Assembly: GCA_002298785.1 (NCBI GenBank)
Contig: DBMR01000046.1
Location: forward strand, 1 to 64,000
Direction of reading: 5' to 3'
DNA from: Verrucomicrobia subdivision 3 bacterium UBA693
GTDB lineage: Bacteria; Verrucomicrobiota; Verrucomicrobiia; Limisphaerales; UBA8199
Length of the DNA: 64,000 nt
Shown: positions 30,364 to 37,805 of the stretch, piece after piece
How positions within the stretch are numbered: position 1 is the first letter of the stretch
Layout of the letters: each line of letters starts with the position of its first letter
Notes under the pieces: model-generated
Told to the model about the DNA's origin: nothing
The model's input: the letters and a program-made list of their open reading frames with translations, nothing else
The model's database searches: none
Position numbers and translations under genes: made by a program

Positions 30364-30581
30364 GCTCCTCCGAGGAATGGTCCCGTCCGGCCGTGGCGGT
30401 GGACGCGGCCAAGCGGCGGCACCTGACACACACCGCCCTGGATTACCTGCGCCTGCTGCGGCGGCCAAAAGTGGCGGTGCGCTTCGACATCGTGGAAGTG
30501 CTCCTCGAGGACGGCGCCGTGCGCGAGGTGCGGCATCTGCCCCACGCCTTCCCCATGGAACGCCCCTACCGTTATTACTGA
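30364..30581 (+). pseudogene. 3' fragment of yraN (UPF0102)
   Basis: The frame reads SSEEWSRPAVAVDAAKRR...LDYLRLLRRP... to PMERPYRYY, i.e. the C-terminal half of YraN starting just after the EVKTR motif. Similarity to the intact copy begins abruptly at 30364 (partner 28282). Residues before LDYLRLL agree only moderately with the intact copy. The rest agrees at all but one residue. Together with 25804-26034 it would make one complete gene lacking only about five codons. Confidence 0.85.
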
Positions 30582-30660
30582 ACGCTTTCCGCACCCGACC
30601 ACCTTCCACCTCGGTAGCGCTGTCCATCGCCTCGAAGACCAGAGGAACCCGTCCTACCAG
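30438..30660 (+). repeat. 223-bp direct repeat, copy 2 (3' end of broken yraN plus flank)
   Basis: Partner of 28356-28578, collinear without gaps. The non-coding part (30582-30660) ends at GTCCTACCAG in this copy and GCCCTACCAG in the other. It may itself belong to a dispersed intergenic repeat. Confidence 0.85.
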
Positions 30661-30787
30661 CAACCACCGCATTGCTTCCGAGCCAGTTCATAGCCATCTT
30701 CAGACATCAGCCACGTCGCAGGTTCTGAATTCGCGCGTGGCTGAATCGGCAGCGGCGGGACGCGGACTAAAACGGCTGCCGGCCGTG

Positions 30788-30816
30788 GTAACCTTCGCGC
30801 TGCCGCCGGCGTTATT
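30788..30816 (+). promoter_or_regulatory. Candidate ECF-type promoter of the first sigma operon
   Basis: GTAACC (30788-30793), a 17-bp spacer and GTTATT (30811-30816) precede the sigma factor gene. The same arrangement is found before 32255 and before the second sigma gene at 39720. GTAAC-type -35 elements are known for ECF sigma factors such as Bacillus SigX (TGTAAC), so autoregulation is plausible. Confidence 0.5.
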
Positions 30817-30847
30817 AATGGGTGTGACGAGTGATCCTTGATTGATT

Positions 30848-31441
30848 GTGACCGACGAGTTCGATCTGGAGTCCTGCCTGAAGCGGGTGCTGGATAAAGA
30901 CCAGACCGCCGCGCGAACACTGGTCGAACAGCTCTATCCGCTGGTCATTCGCATTGTGCGCAGCCACCTGCCGCGTCGGGCGGCGGAGGAAGACCTGGCC
31001 CAGGAAGTTTTTGTGAAACTGTTCAGCCGGCTCGACCGCTATGAAGCGCGCCCGGATGTGCCTTTCGCACACTGGGTTTCGCGGCTGGCGGTCCGCACCT
31101 GCCTGGATGCCCTGCGCGCGGAACGGCGCCGCCCTGAGCTGCGTTGGAGCGACCTGACCGAGGACGACGCGGCCTGGCTCAATTTTCTCGTGGCGGAGGC
31201 CCCGGCGGACCCGGATCTGCCCGCCTCGGATGCGCGGGCCATTGTCGAAAAACTCCTGGCGCAACTGGCGCCGCCCGACCGGCTGGTCATTACACTGCTG
31301 GACCTCGAGGAAAAGCCGGTGAAAGAAATTGCCCAGCTTACTGGCTGGAGCTCGACGCTGGTCAAGGTGCGCGCCTTTCGCGCGCGTCGCAAATTGAGAG
31401 CGCTGGCCCAGGCGCTAAAAGAAACTGATCAATATGAGTGA
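30848..31441 (+). CDS. RNA polymerase sigma factor, ECF type
   Basis: This protein of 197 residues starts from GTG 30848 (a TTG at 30842 adds two residues). Region 2 is EEDLAQEVFVKLFSRLDRYE. Region 4 is KPVKEIAQLTGWSSTLVKVRAFRARRKL, the helix-turn-helix that reads the -35 element. There is no extra domain, as expected for an ECF sigma. It begins an operon: the next gene starts inside its stop (8-bp overlap), and a third gene overlaps the second by ATGA. The first partner is a small membrane protein that may act as anti-sigma. A candidate self-recognised promoter lies at 30788. Confidence 0.88.
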   Translation: MTDEFDLESCLKRVLDKDQTAARTLVEQLYPLVIRIVRSHLPRRAAEEDLAQEVFVKLFSRLDRYEARPDVPFAHWVSRLAVRTCLDALRAERRRPELRWSDLTEDDAAWLNFLVAEAPADPDLPASDARAIVEKLLAQLAPPDRLVITLLDLEEKPVKEIAQLTGWSSTLVKVRAFRARRKLRALAQALKETDQYE

Positions 31442-31730
31442 GTTCGATATCAGATGGCAGGCCGGTATCACGCGGGCGCGTGAGGCCGGTCGGCGGGACG
31501 AAACGATGCCCCACGGCTTCGCCACAAGCGTGCTGGCGCTGGCCCAACCGTCCGCCTCACCCCCGATCTCCCTGGAACTGGTCTGGCAGCGGCTGACGTT
31601 CGGAGTCCTGGGAGTGATTGCCGCGGCGCTCGTGGTCTGCGCCGCATTGGAATTACCCTATTTCCGCGATCGGCAACCCCTCGAACCGGGCATCGAAAAC
31701 ACTGTCGCGCAACTGGTTTGGTCCATATGA
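31434..31730 (+). CDS. Small single-pass membrane protein, possible anti-sigma partner
   Basis: This protein of 98 residues has an N-terminal cytoplasmic part (about 1-50) and one membrane helix (about 52-72, FGVLGVIAAALVVCAALEL). A short outer tail follows. It overlaps the sigma gene by 8 bp and the next gene by 4 bp, so translation is probably coupled. The topology and position suggest an anti-sigma or co-regulator, but no ZAS motif (HxxxCxxC) is present and no family is recognised. Confidence 0.7.
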   Translation: MSEFDIRWQAGITRAREAGRRDETMPHGFATSVLALAQPSASPPISLELVWQRLTFGVLGVIAAALVVCAALELPYFRDRQPLEPGIENTVAQLVWSI

Positions 31731-32140
31731 ACGTCTTTCGGCATTGGAAAATCATCCTGGCCCTGGCTGCCGTCGTGGTGGTCAGCGGTTTGACCGGTAT
31801 CCTCCTCGGGCACGGCCTGGCCCGGCGTCACTTCAACGCGCGCAACGATCCCGCCAACTGGAACGAGCATGTGTCGGCGGAGTTCGATCGCGTGGTCAAA
31901 CCCACTCCCGAACAATCCGCACGCATCCAGGCGCACCTCGACAAGGCCGTGCGAGAGTTGCAGGGCATCCGCCTCGAGACCATTGCCCACAGCACCAATG
32001 TCATCTGGCGGCTGGTGGCGGACGTCGAACGGGAATTAACGCCCGATCAACTCAAGGCCTTCGAAGTCATGAAACCCAAGCCCTCGGACTTGACTATCGA
32101 CGTACTGAACGTCCAGCCGAAGAAAAATGGAACGCCATAG
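31727..32140 (+). CDS. Periplasmic CpxP/Spy-like (LTxxQ) membrane-anchored protein
   Basis: This protein of 137 residues starts at ATG 31727, which overlaps the previous stop. An N-terminal membrane anchor (about 7-30, IILALAAVVVVSGLTGILLG) leads to a helical periplasmic part. It holds FDRVVKPTPEQSARIQ and ELTPDQLKAFE, resembling the LTxxQ motif of Spy/CpxP/heavy-metal-sensor proteins that sense or buffer periplasmic stress. It is the third gene of the sigma operon, so the operon may control an envelope-stress response. The assignment to the superfamily is tentative. Confidence 0.65.
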   Translation: MNVFRHWKIILALAAVVVVSGLTGILLGHGLARRHFNARNDPANWNEHVSAEFDRVVKPTPEQSARIQAHLDKAVRELQGIRLETIAHSTNVIWRLVADVERELTPDQLKAFEVMKPKPSDLTIDVLNVQPKKNGTP

Positions 32141-32190
32141 TGCTCTCCTCCTCCGTTTCTACACCTTGCTCCCTGAACTTTCGCTCCGTT

Positions 32191-32219
32191 GTAACCTGAA
32201 TCCCCGCTGCGGCGTTACC
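32191..32219 (+). promoter_or_regulatory. Candidate ECF-type promoter
   Basis: GTAACC (32191-32196, preceded by T), a 17-bp spacer and GTTACC (32214-32219) lie ahead of the exported protein gene at 32255. The arrangement matches those at 30788 and 39680. Confidence 0.45.
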
Positions 32220-32254
32220 TTAATTACACAGTGAAAAAACAAAACCAATTACAC

Positions 32255-32857
32255 ATGAAATCATTCGTTACCACCCTCGCGCTACTCGTCAGCCTGCAAC
32301 TGGTCTCGGCCCAGGAAAAAGTTTCCAAGGAAGAGGCCCTGGTCTACGCCAAAGCCACCAGCGCTGATGCCGCGAAACTCAAAGGCACACCCATCCCCAC
32401 CGATGTCGACCCGCAGCAACCCGTAGCCGTGAAGGAGGACGACTACGGCGGCATGGTGCTGCCACAGAAAAACCTGAAAGTCGAAGCCATCGCCAAAGCG
32501 GGCGAAACCCCGGTGCCGGTCGGTCAGTTGTGGCTCCTCAAGCTGGCCCCCATGAAGGACGATGAAGTCGTTTCTGAAAGCAAACTGCGCGTGGTTACCG
32601 TGTCGATGGATGGCTCCGAACTGAGCGTGCCGCAATGCGCGCTCGCGGTTCGCCGCACCAGCGGAGGCGCCCTCGAGTTGCTGGTCTACGGCAAGGGCAA
32701 GGAACCTGTCGTGACGGCGCCCATCAAGGAAATTGACGGGAAGCAGGACACGCCCATTGACATGACGGCGCAACGCGACTCGGACTCCGGCAAGGTTACC
32801 CTGAAGATCCTCGGCAAATACCAGGCCAGCATCAAGGTTACCGAACTCATTCTTTGA
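32255..32857 (+). CDS. Exported protein of unknown function
   Basis: This protein of 200 residues starts at ATG 32255; GTG 32231 would add eight. The signal peptide is MKSFVTTLALLVSLQLVSA. The mature part is acidic and Lys-rich, with a YGGMVLPQKNLKVEAIAK stretch and a predicted beta-rich C-terminus (KVTLKILGKYQASIKVTEL). No family is recognised. It follows the sigma operon by about 115 bp, carries its own ECF-like promoter signal, and ends before a strong terminator, so it is probably a single-gene transcript in the sigma regulon (inference). Confidence 0.75.
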   Translation: MKSFVTTLALLVSLQLVSAQEKVSKEEALVYAKATSADAAKLKGTPIPTDVDPQQPVAVKEDDYGGMVLPQKNLKVEAIAKAGETPVPVGQLWLLKLAPMKDDEVVSESKLRVVTVSMDGSELSVPQCALAVRRTSGGALELLVYGKGKEPVVTAPIKEIDGKQDTPIDMTAQRDSDSGKVTLKILGKYQASIKVTELIL

Positions 32858-32900
32858 CCTAAAACCTCAGTAGTCCCGGCAACAGCGATAACTTGTTGAA

Positions 32901-32935
32901 CGCCCGGCGGCGAGTGCTGCCGGGCGTTTTCGTTT
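32901..32935 (+). terminator. Rho-independent terminator
   Basis: The arms CGCCCGGC (32901-32908) and GCCGGGCG (32919-32926) form a GC-rich stem, followed by TTTTCGTTT. It lies 44 bp after the stop of the exported protein gene. Confidence 0.85.
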
Positions 32936-32987
32936 AGATCAGCCCGATTCCAAATTCCGCCCCCCCCTTTTAGAAAGAAGAAAGGTG

Positions 32988-33037
32988 TTGACGCGTACAG
33001 ATTACTATTGTAATCTCCGAATGCTTACATTTGTAAT
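32988..33037 (+). promoter_or_regulatory. BlaI-type promoter and twin operators
   Basis: TTGACG (32988-32993) is followed after 17 bp by TAATCT (33011-33016). Two copies of TTAC-N4-GTAA lie at 33002-33013 and 33025-33036, their centres 23 bp apart. The first overlaps the -10 region. BlaI/MecI/CopY repressors are known to bind TACA/TGTA dyads ahead of their own genes, so autorepression is likely. Confidence 0.7.
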
Positions 33038-33052
33038 TGCTTAGGGTACGCC

Positions 33053-33430
33053 ATGAAAAAAATACCGAAAGTCTCGGACACCGAGTGGGAAATCATGAAG
33101 ATTTTGTGGGCCAAAGCACCGTGTTCCGCCGGGGAATTGATCAAGAGTCTCACCGAGAGCGATCCCACCTGGCATCCCAAAACCATCAAGACCTTCCTCA
33201 CGCGGCTGGTGGCCAAAGGCGCGCTGGGTTTTGAGAAGGATGGGCATGCCTACCTTTACAGTCCTTTGGTGACCGAGAGAGAGTGCGTGGATGCGGCGAG
33301 CGAGAGCTTTCTGTCCCGGGTCTTCGGCGGTTCCTTCAAACCGATGCTGGCCCATTTCGTAGAACACAAGAAACTGACCGCCGAAGAGATCAGGGAGCTC
33401 AAGCGGCTGTTGGATGGGAGGGGCTCATGA
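33053..33430 (+). CDS. blaI: BlaI/MecI/CopY-family transcriptional repressor
   Basis: This protein of 125 residues is the usual length. The N-terminal winged helix reads VSDTEWEIMKILWAKAPCSAGELI...HPKTIKTFLTRLVAKGALG...YLYSPLV, the family signature. The C-terminal helices form the dimer and the site cleaved or inactivated by the partner protease. It binds dyads ahead of its own promoter (32988-33037). Its stop overlaps the start of the M56 protease gene (ATGA), so the two are translationally coupled as in bla/mec operons. The regulated target may simply be this operon; no beta-lactamase gene is in the window. Confidence 0.92.
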   Translation: MKKIPKVSDTEWEIMKILWAKAPCSAGELIKSLTESDPTWHPKTIKTFLTRLVAKGALGFEKDGHAYLYSPLVTERECVDAASESFLSRVFGGSFKPMLAHFVEHKKLTAEEIRELKRLLDGRGS

Positions 33431-35154
33431 ACACACAGGCCTTTCTGGATTTCACTCATTCCTGGCTTTGGCGCGCGACGTGGCAGGCTTCGGTGGTGAT
33501 CGTACTCGTCCTGCTGGCGCAATGGATTTTTCGCCGTCAATTAAGCCCGCGTTGGCGCCATGCCCTCTGGCTGCTGGTGTTGATCCGCCTGGCGCTGCCC
33601 TGGACGGTTCCGAGCCCGTTGAGTCTCTTCAACTGGTGCGAGCGGCGGTTGCCGGGCCTGGAGTCGGGCGGCAGCGAAGCCGTCCCAACGGTTGAAGCCC
33701 TGAGGACCGGGGAAAGCCAAAGCGACACCAACCCCGCGGTCGCCCCACCGCCAGCCCAACCCTCATGGCGTACCGGTTTTGCCACGCTGTGGCTCTCGGG
33801 GGTGGTGGCGCTCCCGCTCTACCTGCTGGTCACTTCCTGGCGATTTGGACGAGCGATTCGACGCGAGCGCCCACTCACGGATCAAACTGTGCTGAACCTC
33901 CTGGAGGACTGCAAACAGGAGATGGGGGTTTACACACCGTTGACCCTGATCGAGACCGCGGCGGTTACCAGTCCCTCGCTGTTCGGGTTCATTCGACCGC
34001 GCCTGCTTTTGCCCGCCGGATTGACCAGCAGGTTTTCCTTGCCGGAGCTCCGCTATGTCTTTCTTCACGAGCTGAGCCATGTGCGGCGTGGCGACATCGC
34101 GTTGAGCTGGCTGGCGACGCTGCCGCTTATTCTGCACTGGTTCAATCCGCTGGTATGGCTGGCCTGGAGCCGGATGCGGCTGGACCGGGAATTGGCGTGC
34201 GACGACCTGGCGCTCTCCCGCACCCGCGAAGGTGAGAACCGGCTTTACGGGGAAACCATCATCAAATTACTCGAAGGCTTTAGCCGCCCGGCGGTGTCGC
34301 CGGGGCTGGCTGGAATACTGGAAAACAAAAACCAAATCAAAAGGAGGATAAGTATGATCGCTCAGTTTAAACGAAATCAGCGCTGGCCGTGGCTCGCACT
34401 TTCCGTCACCGCCGCCCTGGCCCTGGTCACCCTGACGGATGCCCAAACGGGCCGGGCCGCCGATGACAACCCGGCAGCCGGAAAGGTGCCGGAGGGTCCA
34501 CCGCGCATCGTGTCCACCTCCCCTGAGGTCGGCGCCACTGATGTAAGCCCCGACCTTGCGGAGATCACGGTCACGTTCGACCGCGACATGCAGGGCGGTT
34601 TCTCCTGGACCGGTGGCGGGCCGGAATATCCGCCGGGCGTTGAAGGTCAAAAGGCCAACTGGCGGAACAAACGCACCTGCGTCTTGCCGGTCAAACTGCA
34701 ATCCGCCCGCTTCTACCGGGTCGGCATCAATTCCACCAGCTACCAGAATTTCCGCAGCGCAGACGGCGTTCCCGCCCGGCCGTCGGCGATTTATTTCACC
34801 ACGCAAGGCGCCAGCGACGAGCTCAAGCGAAAAGCGTTGAAACCCATGATCGTCTCCATGGAACCCAAGAACGGGGCCACCGATGTTGATCCCGCCGTCA
34901 AGGAATTGCGCATCACCTTTAATGTCCCGATGGGAGGAGGCTTCTCCTGGACCGGCGGCGGGCCGGAGTTTCCCACGATTCCCGAAGGCAAAAGGGCCTC
35001 GTGGAGCGCGGACCACAAGACCTGCGTATTGCCGGTAGCCCTGCAACCAGGCACTGCCTATCGCCTGGGTCTCAACAGCCCCTCGCACAAAAATTTCCAG
35101 AGCGCCGGCGGCGTGCCGCTGGACCCGGTGAATTATACGTTCAAAACGAAATAG
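33427..35154 (+). CDS. M56 (BlaR1/MecR1-like) membrane metallopeptidase with two Big_5 domains
   Basis: This protein of 575 residues has membrane helices near the N-terminus (VVIVLVLLAQWIF, HALWLLVLIRLALPW) and before the protease domain (LWLSGVVALPLYLLVTSW). The M56 zinc site is HELSH (H214, E215, H218), with RELACDDLAL downstream. A further membrane helix (about 318-335) leads outside. Instead of a penicillin-binding sensor, the outer part has two Big_5 (SbsA Ig-like) repeats (about 357-460 and 471-575). Both contain GGFSWTGGGPE and end with a YRxGxNSxSxxNFxSAxGVP pattern. It should relay an outer signal to BlaI by proteolysis; the ligand is unknown. Confidence 0.88.
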   Translation: MNTQAFLDFTHSWLWRATWQASVVIVLVLLAQWIFRRQLSPRWRHALWLLVLIRLALPWTVPSPLSLFNWCERRLPGLESGGSEAVPTVEALRTGESQSDTNPAVAPPPAQPSWRTGFATLWLSGVVALPLYLLVTSWRFGRAIRRERPLTDQTVLNLLEDCKQEMGVYTPLTLIETAAVTSPSLFGFIRPRLLLPAGLTSRFSLPELRYVFLHELSHVRRGDIALSWLATLPLILHWFNPLVWLAWSRMRLDRELACDDLALSRTREGENRLYGETIIKLLEGFSRPAVSPGLAGILENKNQIKRRISMIAQFKRNQRWPWLALSVTAALALVTLTDAQTGRAADDNPAAGKVPEGPPRIVSTSPEVGATDVSPDLAEITVTFDRDMQGGFSWTGGGPEYPPGVEGQKANWRNKRTCVLPVKLQSARFYRVGINSTSYQNFRSADGVPARPSAIYFTTQGASDELKRKALKPMIVSMEPKNGATDVDPAVKELRITFNVPMGGGFSWTGGGPEFPTIPEGKRASWSADHKTCVLPVALQPGTAYRLGLNSPSHKNFQSAGGVPLDPVNYTFKTK

Positions 35155-35199
35155 CAAGATTGGCGGTTTGGTTTGGGTCCTTACACAACGTGCACCCGA

Positions 35200-35276
35200 C
35201 AAGTGGACCGGACTTTGGGGTTGCCGGTCCACTTGAAGCAGTCAGTTGTGCGCCCGGCGGCGCTCACCGCCGGGCG
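35200..35276 (+). terminator. Two perfect hairpins after the blaI-M56 operon
   Basis: The first hairpin pairs CAAGTGGACCGG (35200-35211) with CCGGTCCACTTG (35224-35235). The second pairs CGCCCGGCGG (35251-35260) with CCGCCGGGCG (35267-35276). Neither is followed by a T run, so they may act as rho-dependent or processing hairpins rather than as a classical terminator. The second begins with the same CGCCCGGCGGCG as the terminator at 32901. Confidence 0.55.
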
Positions 35277-35376
35277 GTCTCCCGAATCGCGTTGCCGCCT
35301 GCCAATTGAGGTATAGACCTTCGGTGAAAGTCAGGGGCGGCGATGGCTCGGCCGCAGCCGGGATTCGAAGGCCAGC

Positions 35377-35388
35377 GCGGACGTCCGC
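35377..35388. repeat. GCGGACGTCCGC palindrome (dispersed)
   Basis: A 12-bp perfect palindrome identical to the core at 4793-4804. Both lie between genes, which fits a dispersed repeat. Confidence 0.55.
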
Positions 35389-35435
35389 AACAGTCGGCTT
35401 CCTCCACGCAACTTGCCCTTCTTCCCTCGATCCGC

Positions 35436-35615
35436 TCACTCTCCCTGCACTGCCAAGCTCAAGATCTCCCCCGGTTCGCATTCAACCTGCACCTCGAAGG
35501 GGCGGCAACACACTTCACAATCGGTCGTATACCGCTGTGCTGGCACACTCGTATCCACCACCAGTTCGAAGCTCTGGCTGCAATACGGGCATTGGATCGT
35601 TTCGCTGACTTCCAT
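35436..35615 (-). CDS. CPXCG-motif cysteine-rich small protein
   Basis: This protein of 59 residues starts at MEVSETIQCPYC; an upstream ATG at 35639 adds eight residues. Four cysteines in CPYC...CEVCCRPF form a likely zinc ribbon, followed by EVQVECEPGE. This matches the short CPXCG-motif cysteine-rich protein family known from many proteobacteria and related phyla. Its function is unknown. It is a single gene convergent with the M56 gene and divergent from the nuclease-family gene. Confidence 0.8.
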   Translation of the reverse strand: MEVSETIQCPYCSQSFELVVDTSVPAQRYTTDCEVCCRPFEVQVECEPGEILSLAVQGE

Positions 35616-35885
35616 AATTGGTTTCGTCGTAAGCAACATCCGCCGGGAGGGAGGCTATTTCAACCTGGTTCGAAACCTGGCCGTCGGCTCCCGCAAGACA
35701 AGTTTTCCTCATGTTCGATTAAATCAATCCTTCGATAGTTTTATCGATTAACACTTCCAGGTTGGTTTCGGTTAATCTGCGCCTCACTTAAGCCGCAAGG
35801 AACAGGATTCTCCGCCAGCGCGGATGAAGCGGCAGGCCGGCACTGGCGCGCGTAAATTCTGCCGCAAAACCAAAAGGGAAATAGC

Positions 35886-37082
35886 ATGAAATCGAACGGG
35901 CTGTTTGGAATCACTTCAAAACTCACGACGCCACCGCGCGCGCTGCAACCGGTGTGGCGTTGGCTGGCTTGCCTGCTGGTGCTGGTGACCCTGGTCGCTT
36001 CGGCGGCAAACGCCACGGCGGGAGCGGTCGGAACCGGCGGCAAACGAGGACTCGACACCATGACCGTCAACCTCTACGTCGGCGGGCCAATCGACAAAAT
36101 CATGACGCTCGACCCCACCGACCCGAATTACTTCAGGAACCTGGTGGCGGCGGTCACAGAAGTTTATTACAGCATTCTCGCCTCCCAGCCCGCCGTACGC
36201 GTGCAGGGCGTGGCGGATCAGATTGCGGCGCGCCTGCCGGATATTGTGGCAGTGGAAGAAGCCTCGCTCCTGCGCAACCAATCGCCGGGCGATATCGTCG
36301 TTGGCGGCACCACGCCCGCAACCACAGTGATCTATGATTACCTGCAACTGCTCGTCGACGCCCTCGCCGCGCGCGGTGCGCACTACCAGGTGGTGGCCGT
36401 TTCCCAGGAGATCGATGTCGAGATGCCCATGCACAATCTCCAAACCGGCACGTTCGACGATGTGCGCTTGACGGACCGCGAAGCAATCCTGGTCCGCACC
36501 GACCTGCCGCCGGGGCAATTATCGGTCGCCAACCCGCAAAGCGGTAACTTCTCGCGCGTGCTTCAAATTCCGGGAACCGGTATCTCCGTCCTTCGCGGAT
36601 GGTGCTCAGTGGACGTCTTTATTCGCGGCCAGAACTTCCGCTACATCTGCACGCATCTCGAAGAGGAAACGGTGCCCGTGCTCCAGGTCCTGCAGGTCCA
36701 GGAATTGCTCAAAGGCCCGGCGGCCACTAAGTTGCCGGTGGTGATCTGCGGCGATTTCAATACCGATCCTCTGCACCGCGATGGTTCCGTCGCTTACGAC
36801 ACCATGATCGACGGCGGGTTTGAGGATGCCTGGGCCGCGGCCAATCCGGCCGCTTTCGCCGGCGGTCTCACCTGGGGGCACGATCCCTACCTGTCTGATC
36901 CGGGTACCGCCTTTGACCGACGCATCGACTTCGTCTTCCTTCGCGGTGCGGGATTCGTTCCGGTTCAGGTAAAGGTGATCGACCTGTCTCTGGGTCGGGC
37001 GCAACCGCCGTTCTGGGCCTCGGACCACGCGGCCGTCACCGCCAACCTGCTCATCGAGCGCGCGCCCTTTGTGAAGCGTTGA
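35886..37082 (+). CDS. Exported endonuclease/exonuclease/phosphatase-family protein
   Basis: This protein of 398 residues has a long N-terminal signal segment (hydrophobic about 26-43, LACLLVLVTLVASAANA). The mature part has the metal-dependent EEP fold: TMTVNLYVG (first strand), PDIVAVEEA (the metal-binding Glu), VVICGDFNTDP (GDFN), RIDFVF and WASDHAAV (catalytic SDH). Members cleave phosphodiesters in DNA, phospholipids or inositol phosphates. Here the substrate is unknown, but export points to an extracytoplasmic one. The line TMTVNLYVGGPIDKIM departs from the usual Asn-Ile/Val start only slightly. Confidence 0.88.
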   Translation: MKSNGLFGITSKLTTPPRALQPVWRWLACLLVLVTLVASAANATAGAVGTGGKRGLDTMTVNLYVGGPIDKIMTLDPTDPNYFRNLVAAVTEVYYSILASQPAVRVQGVADQIAARLPDIVAVEEASLLRNQSPGDIVVGGTTPATTVIYDYLQLLVDALAARGAHYQVVAVSQEIDVEMPMHNLQTGTFDDVRLTDREAILVRTDLPPGQLSVANPQSGNFSRVLQIPGTGISVLRGWCSVDVFIRGQNFRYICTHLEEETVPVLQVLQVQELLKGPAATKLPVVICGDFNTDPLHRDGSVAYDTMIDGGFEDAWAAANPAAFAGGLTWGHDPYLSDPGTAFDRRIDFVFLRGAGFVPVQVKVIDLSLGRAQPPFWASDHAAVTANLLIERAPFVKR

Positions 37083-37435
37083 AGCAGGGTCAACTCGCGT
37101 CCGAGCCTGACCTGCGAGGTGCCGCAAAATGCCGTCCGATTGTCAGGTGGTTTTAAGATAACTTGCATCGCGCCCCACCTGCTTCTGAAAACAATTGGCC
37201 GTCGTGTTATCCACGCCGGCCAATTGCAGGCAGATCCAAAGACACTCGCCGCTCGAACGTCGCCACGCTTTTCCTGACGACGCTTTCAACGAAGGGCCGA
37301 TGGCTGGTATTGCGGCCGCTGTTTGGAAATTGCTCGTGCTCTCTGTTTCTTAATGTGCAAGTTCTTGCTATTTTAATGTGAATATGGCAATTTATTTTAT
37401 AGTTTGTTGCAATATTTGCATTTGAATTGCCGAAG
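37083..37435. other. Intergenic region with hairpin and AT-rich tract
   Basis: The region contains a hairpin-capable repeat, CAATTGGCCG (37192-37201) and CGGCCAATTG (37217-37226). Further on is an AT-rich tract (about 37340-37430) carrying TGCAA-TAT-TTGCA (37408-37420), framed by GGCAATT (37386-37392) and AATTGCC (37425-37431). The nested dyads just before the toxin/antitoxin-like pair could be its operator. No gene was found here. Confidence 0.5.
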
Positions 37436-37559
37436 ATGACTCAGGAACCTTCAGAAATGGCAACTCGACATCGCCCACGCGCGTCCAGGCAAATTCAAGA
37501 AGTTTGCGGGCAAATACCAACGGGAATACGTATCCCTGTTCGCAAATCTTGAAAAGATT

Positions 37560-37805
37560 ATGGCGCTATTGCGGGCTGGGCACAAACTTGGGTCGTTCCA
37601 GGTTGGGTTCTTCCGCTCAGAGCGGGAAGGAGTTTACCGAATTGGTCAAACTGGAGTGCCAAGCGCCAAGGAAAGCAGGTTGTACGTATTTCCGAACGCG
37701 GAGCAGCAGGTGATGTATGTTCTGACCATCGGAACGAAAGAGGGCCAGGCGGAAGATATCAACGAGGCACACCGGATTGCCAGGAGCCTTAGAACCGGAC
37801 CGTAA
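37560..37805 (+). CDS. RelE/HigB-like toxin candidate, N-terminus uncertain
   Basis: This protein of 81 residues starts from ATG 37560. The sequence FFRSEREGVYRIGQ...RLYVFPNAEQQVMYVLTIGTKE...EDINEAHRIA has the strand-rich end and ordering of RelE/ParE-type mRNA interferases (a yR...f...v..l.i.tK..q..di..A pattern). The family call is moderate. The same frame is open for 40 more codons upstream (from 37440) with protein-like content (KFKKFAGKYQREYVSLFANL), but it has no ATG, GTG or TTG. The real start may therefore be lost or frameshifted. It overlaps the antitoxin-like gene by one base (TAATG). Confidence 0.6.
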   Translation: MALLRAGHKLGSFQVGFFRSEREGVYRIGQTGVPSAKESRLYVFPNAEQQVMYVLTIGTKEGQAEDINEAHRIARSLRTGP

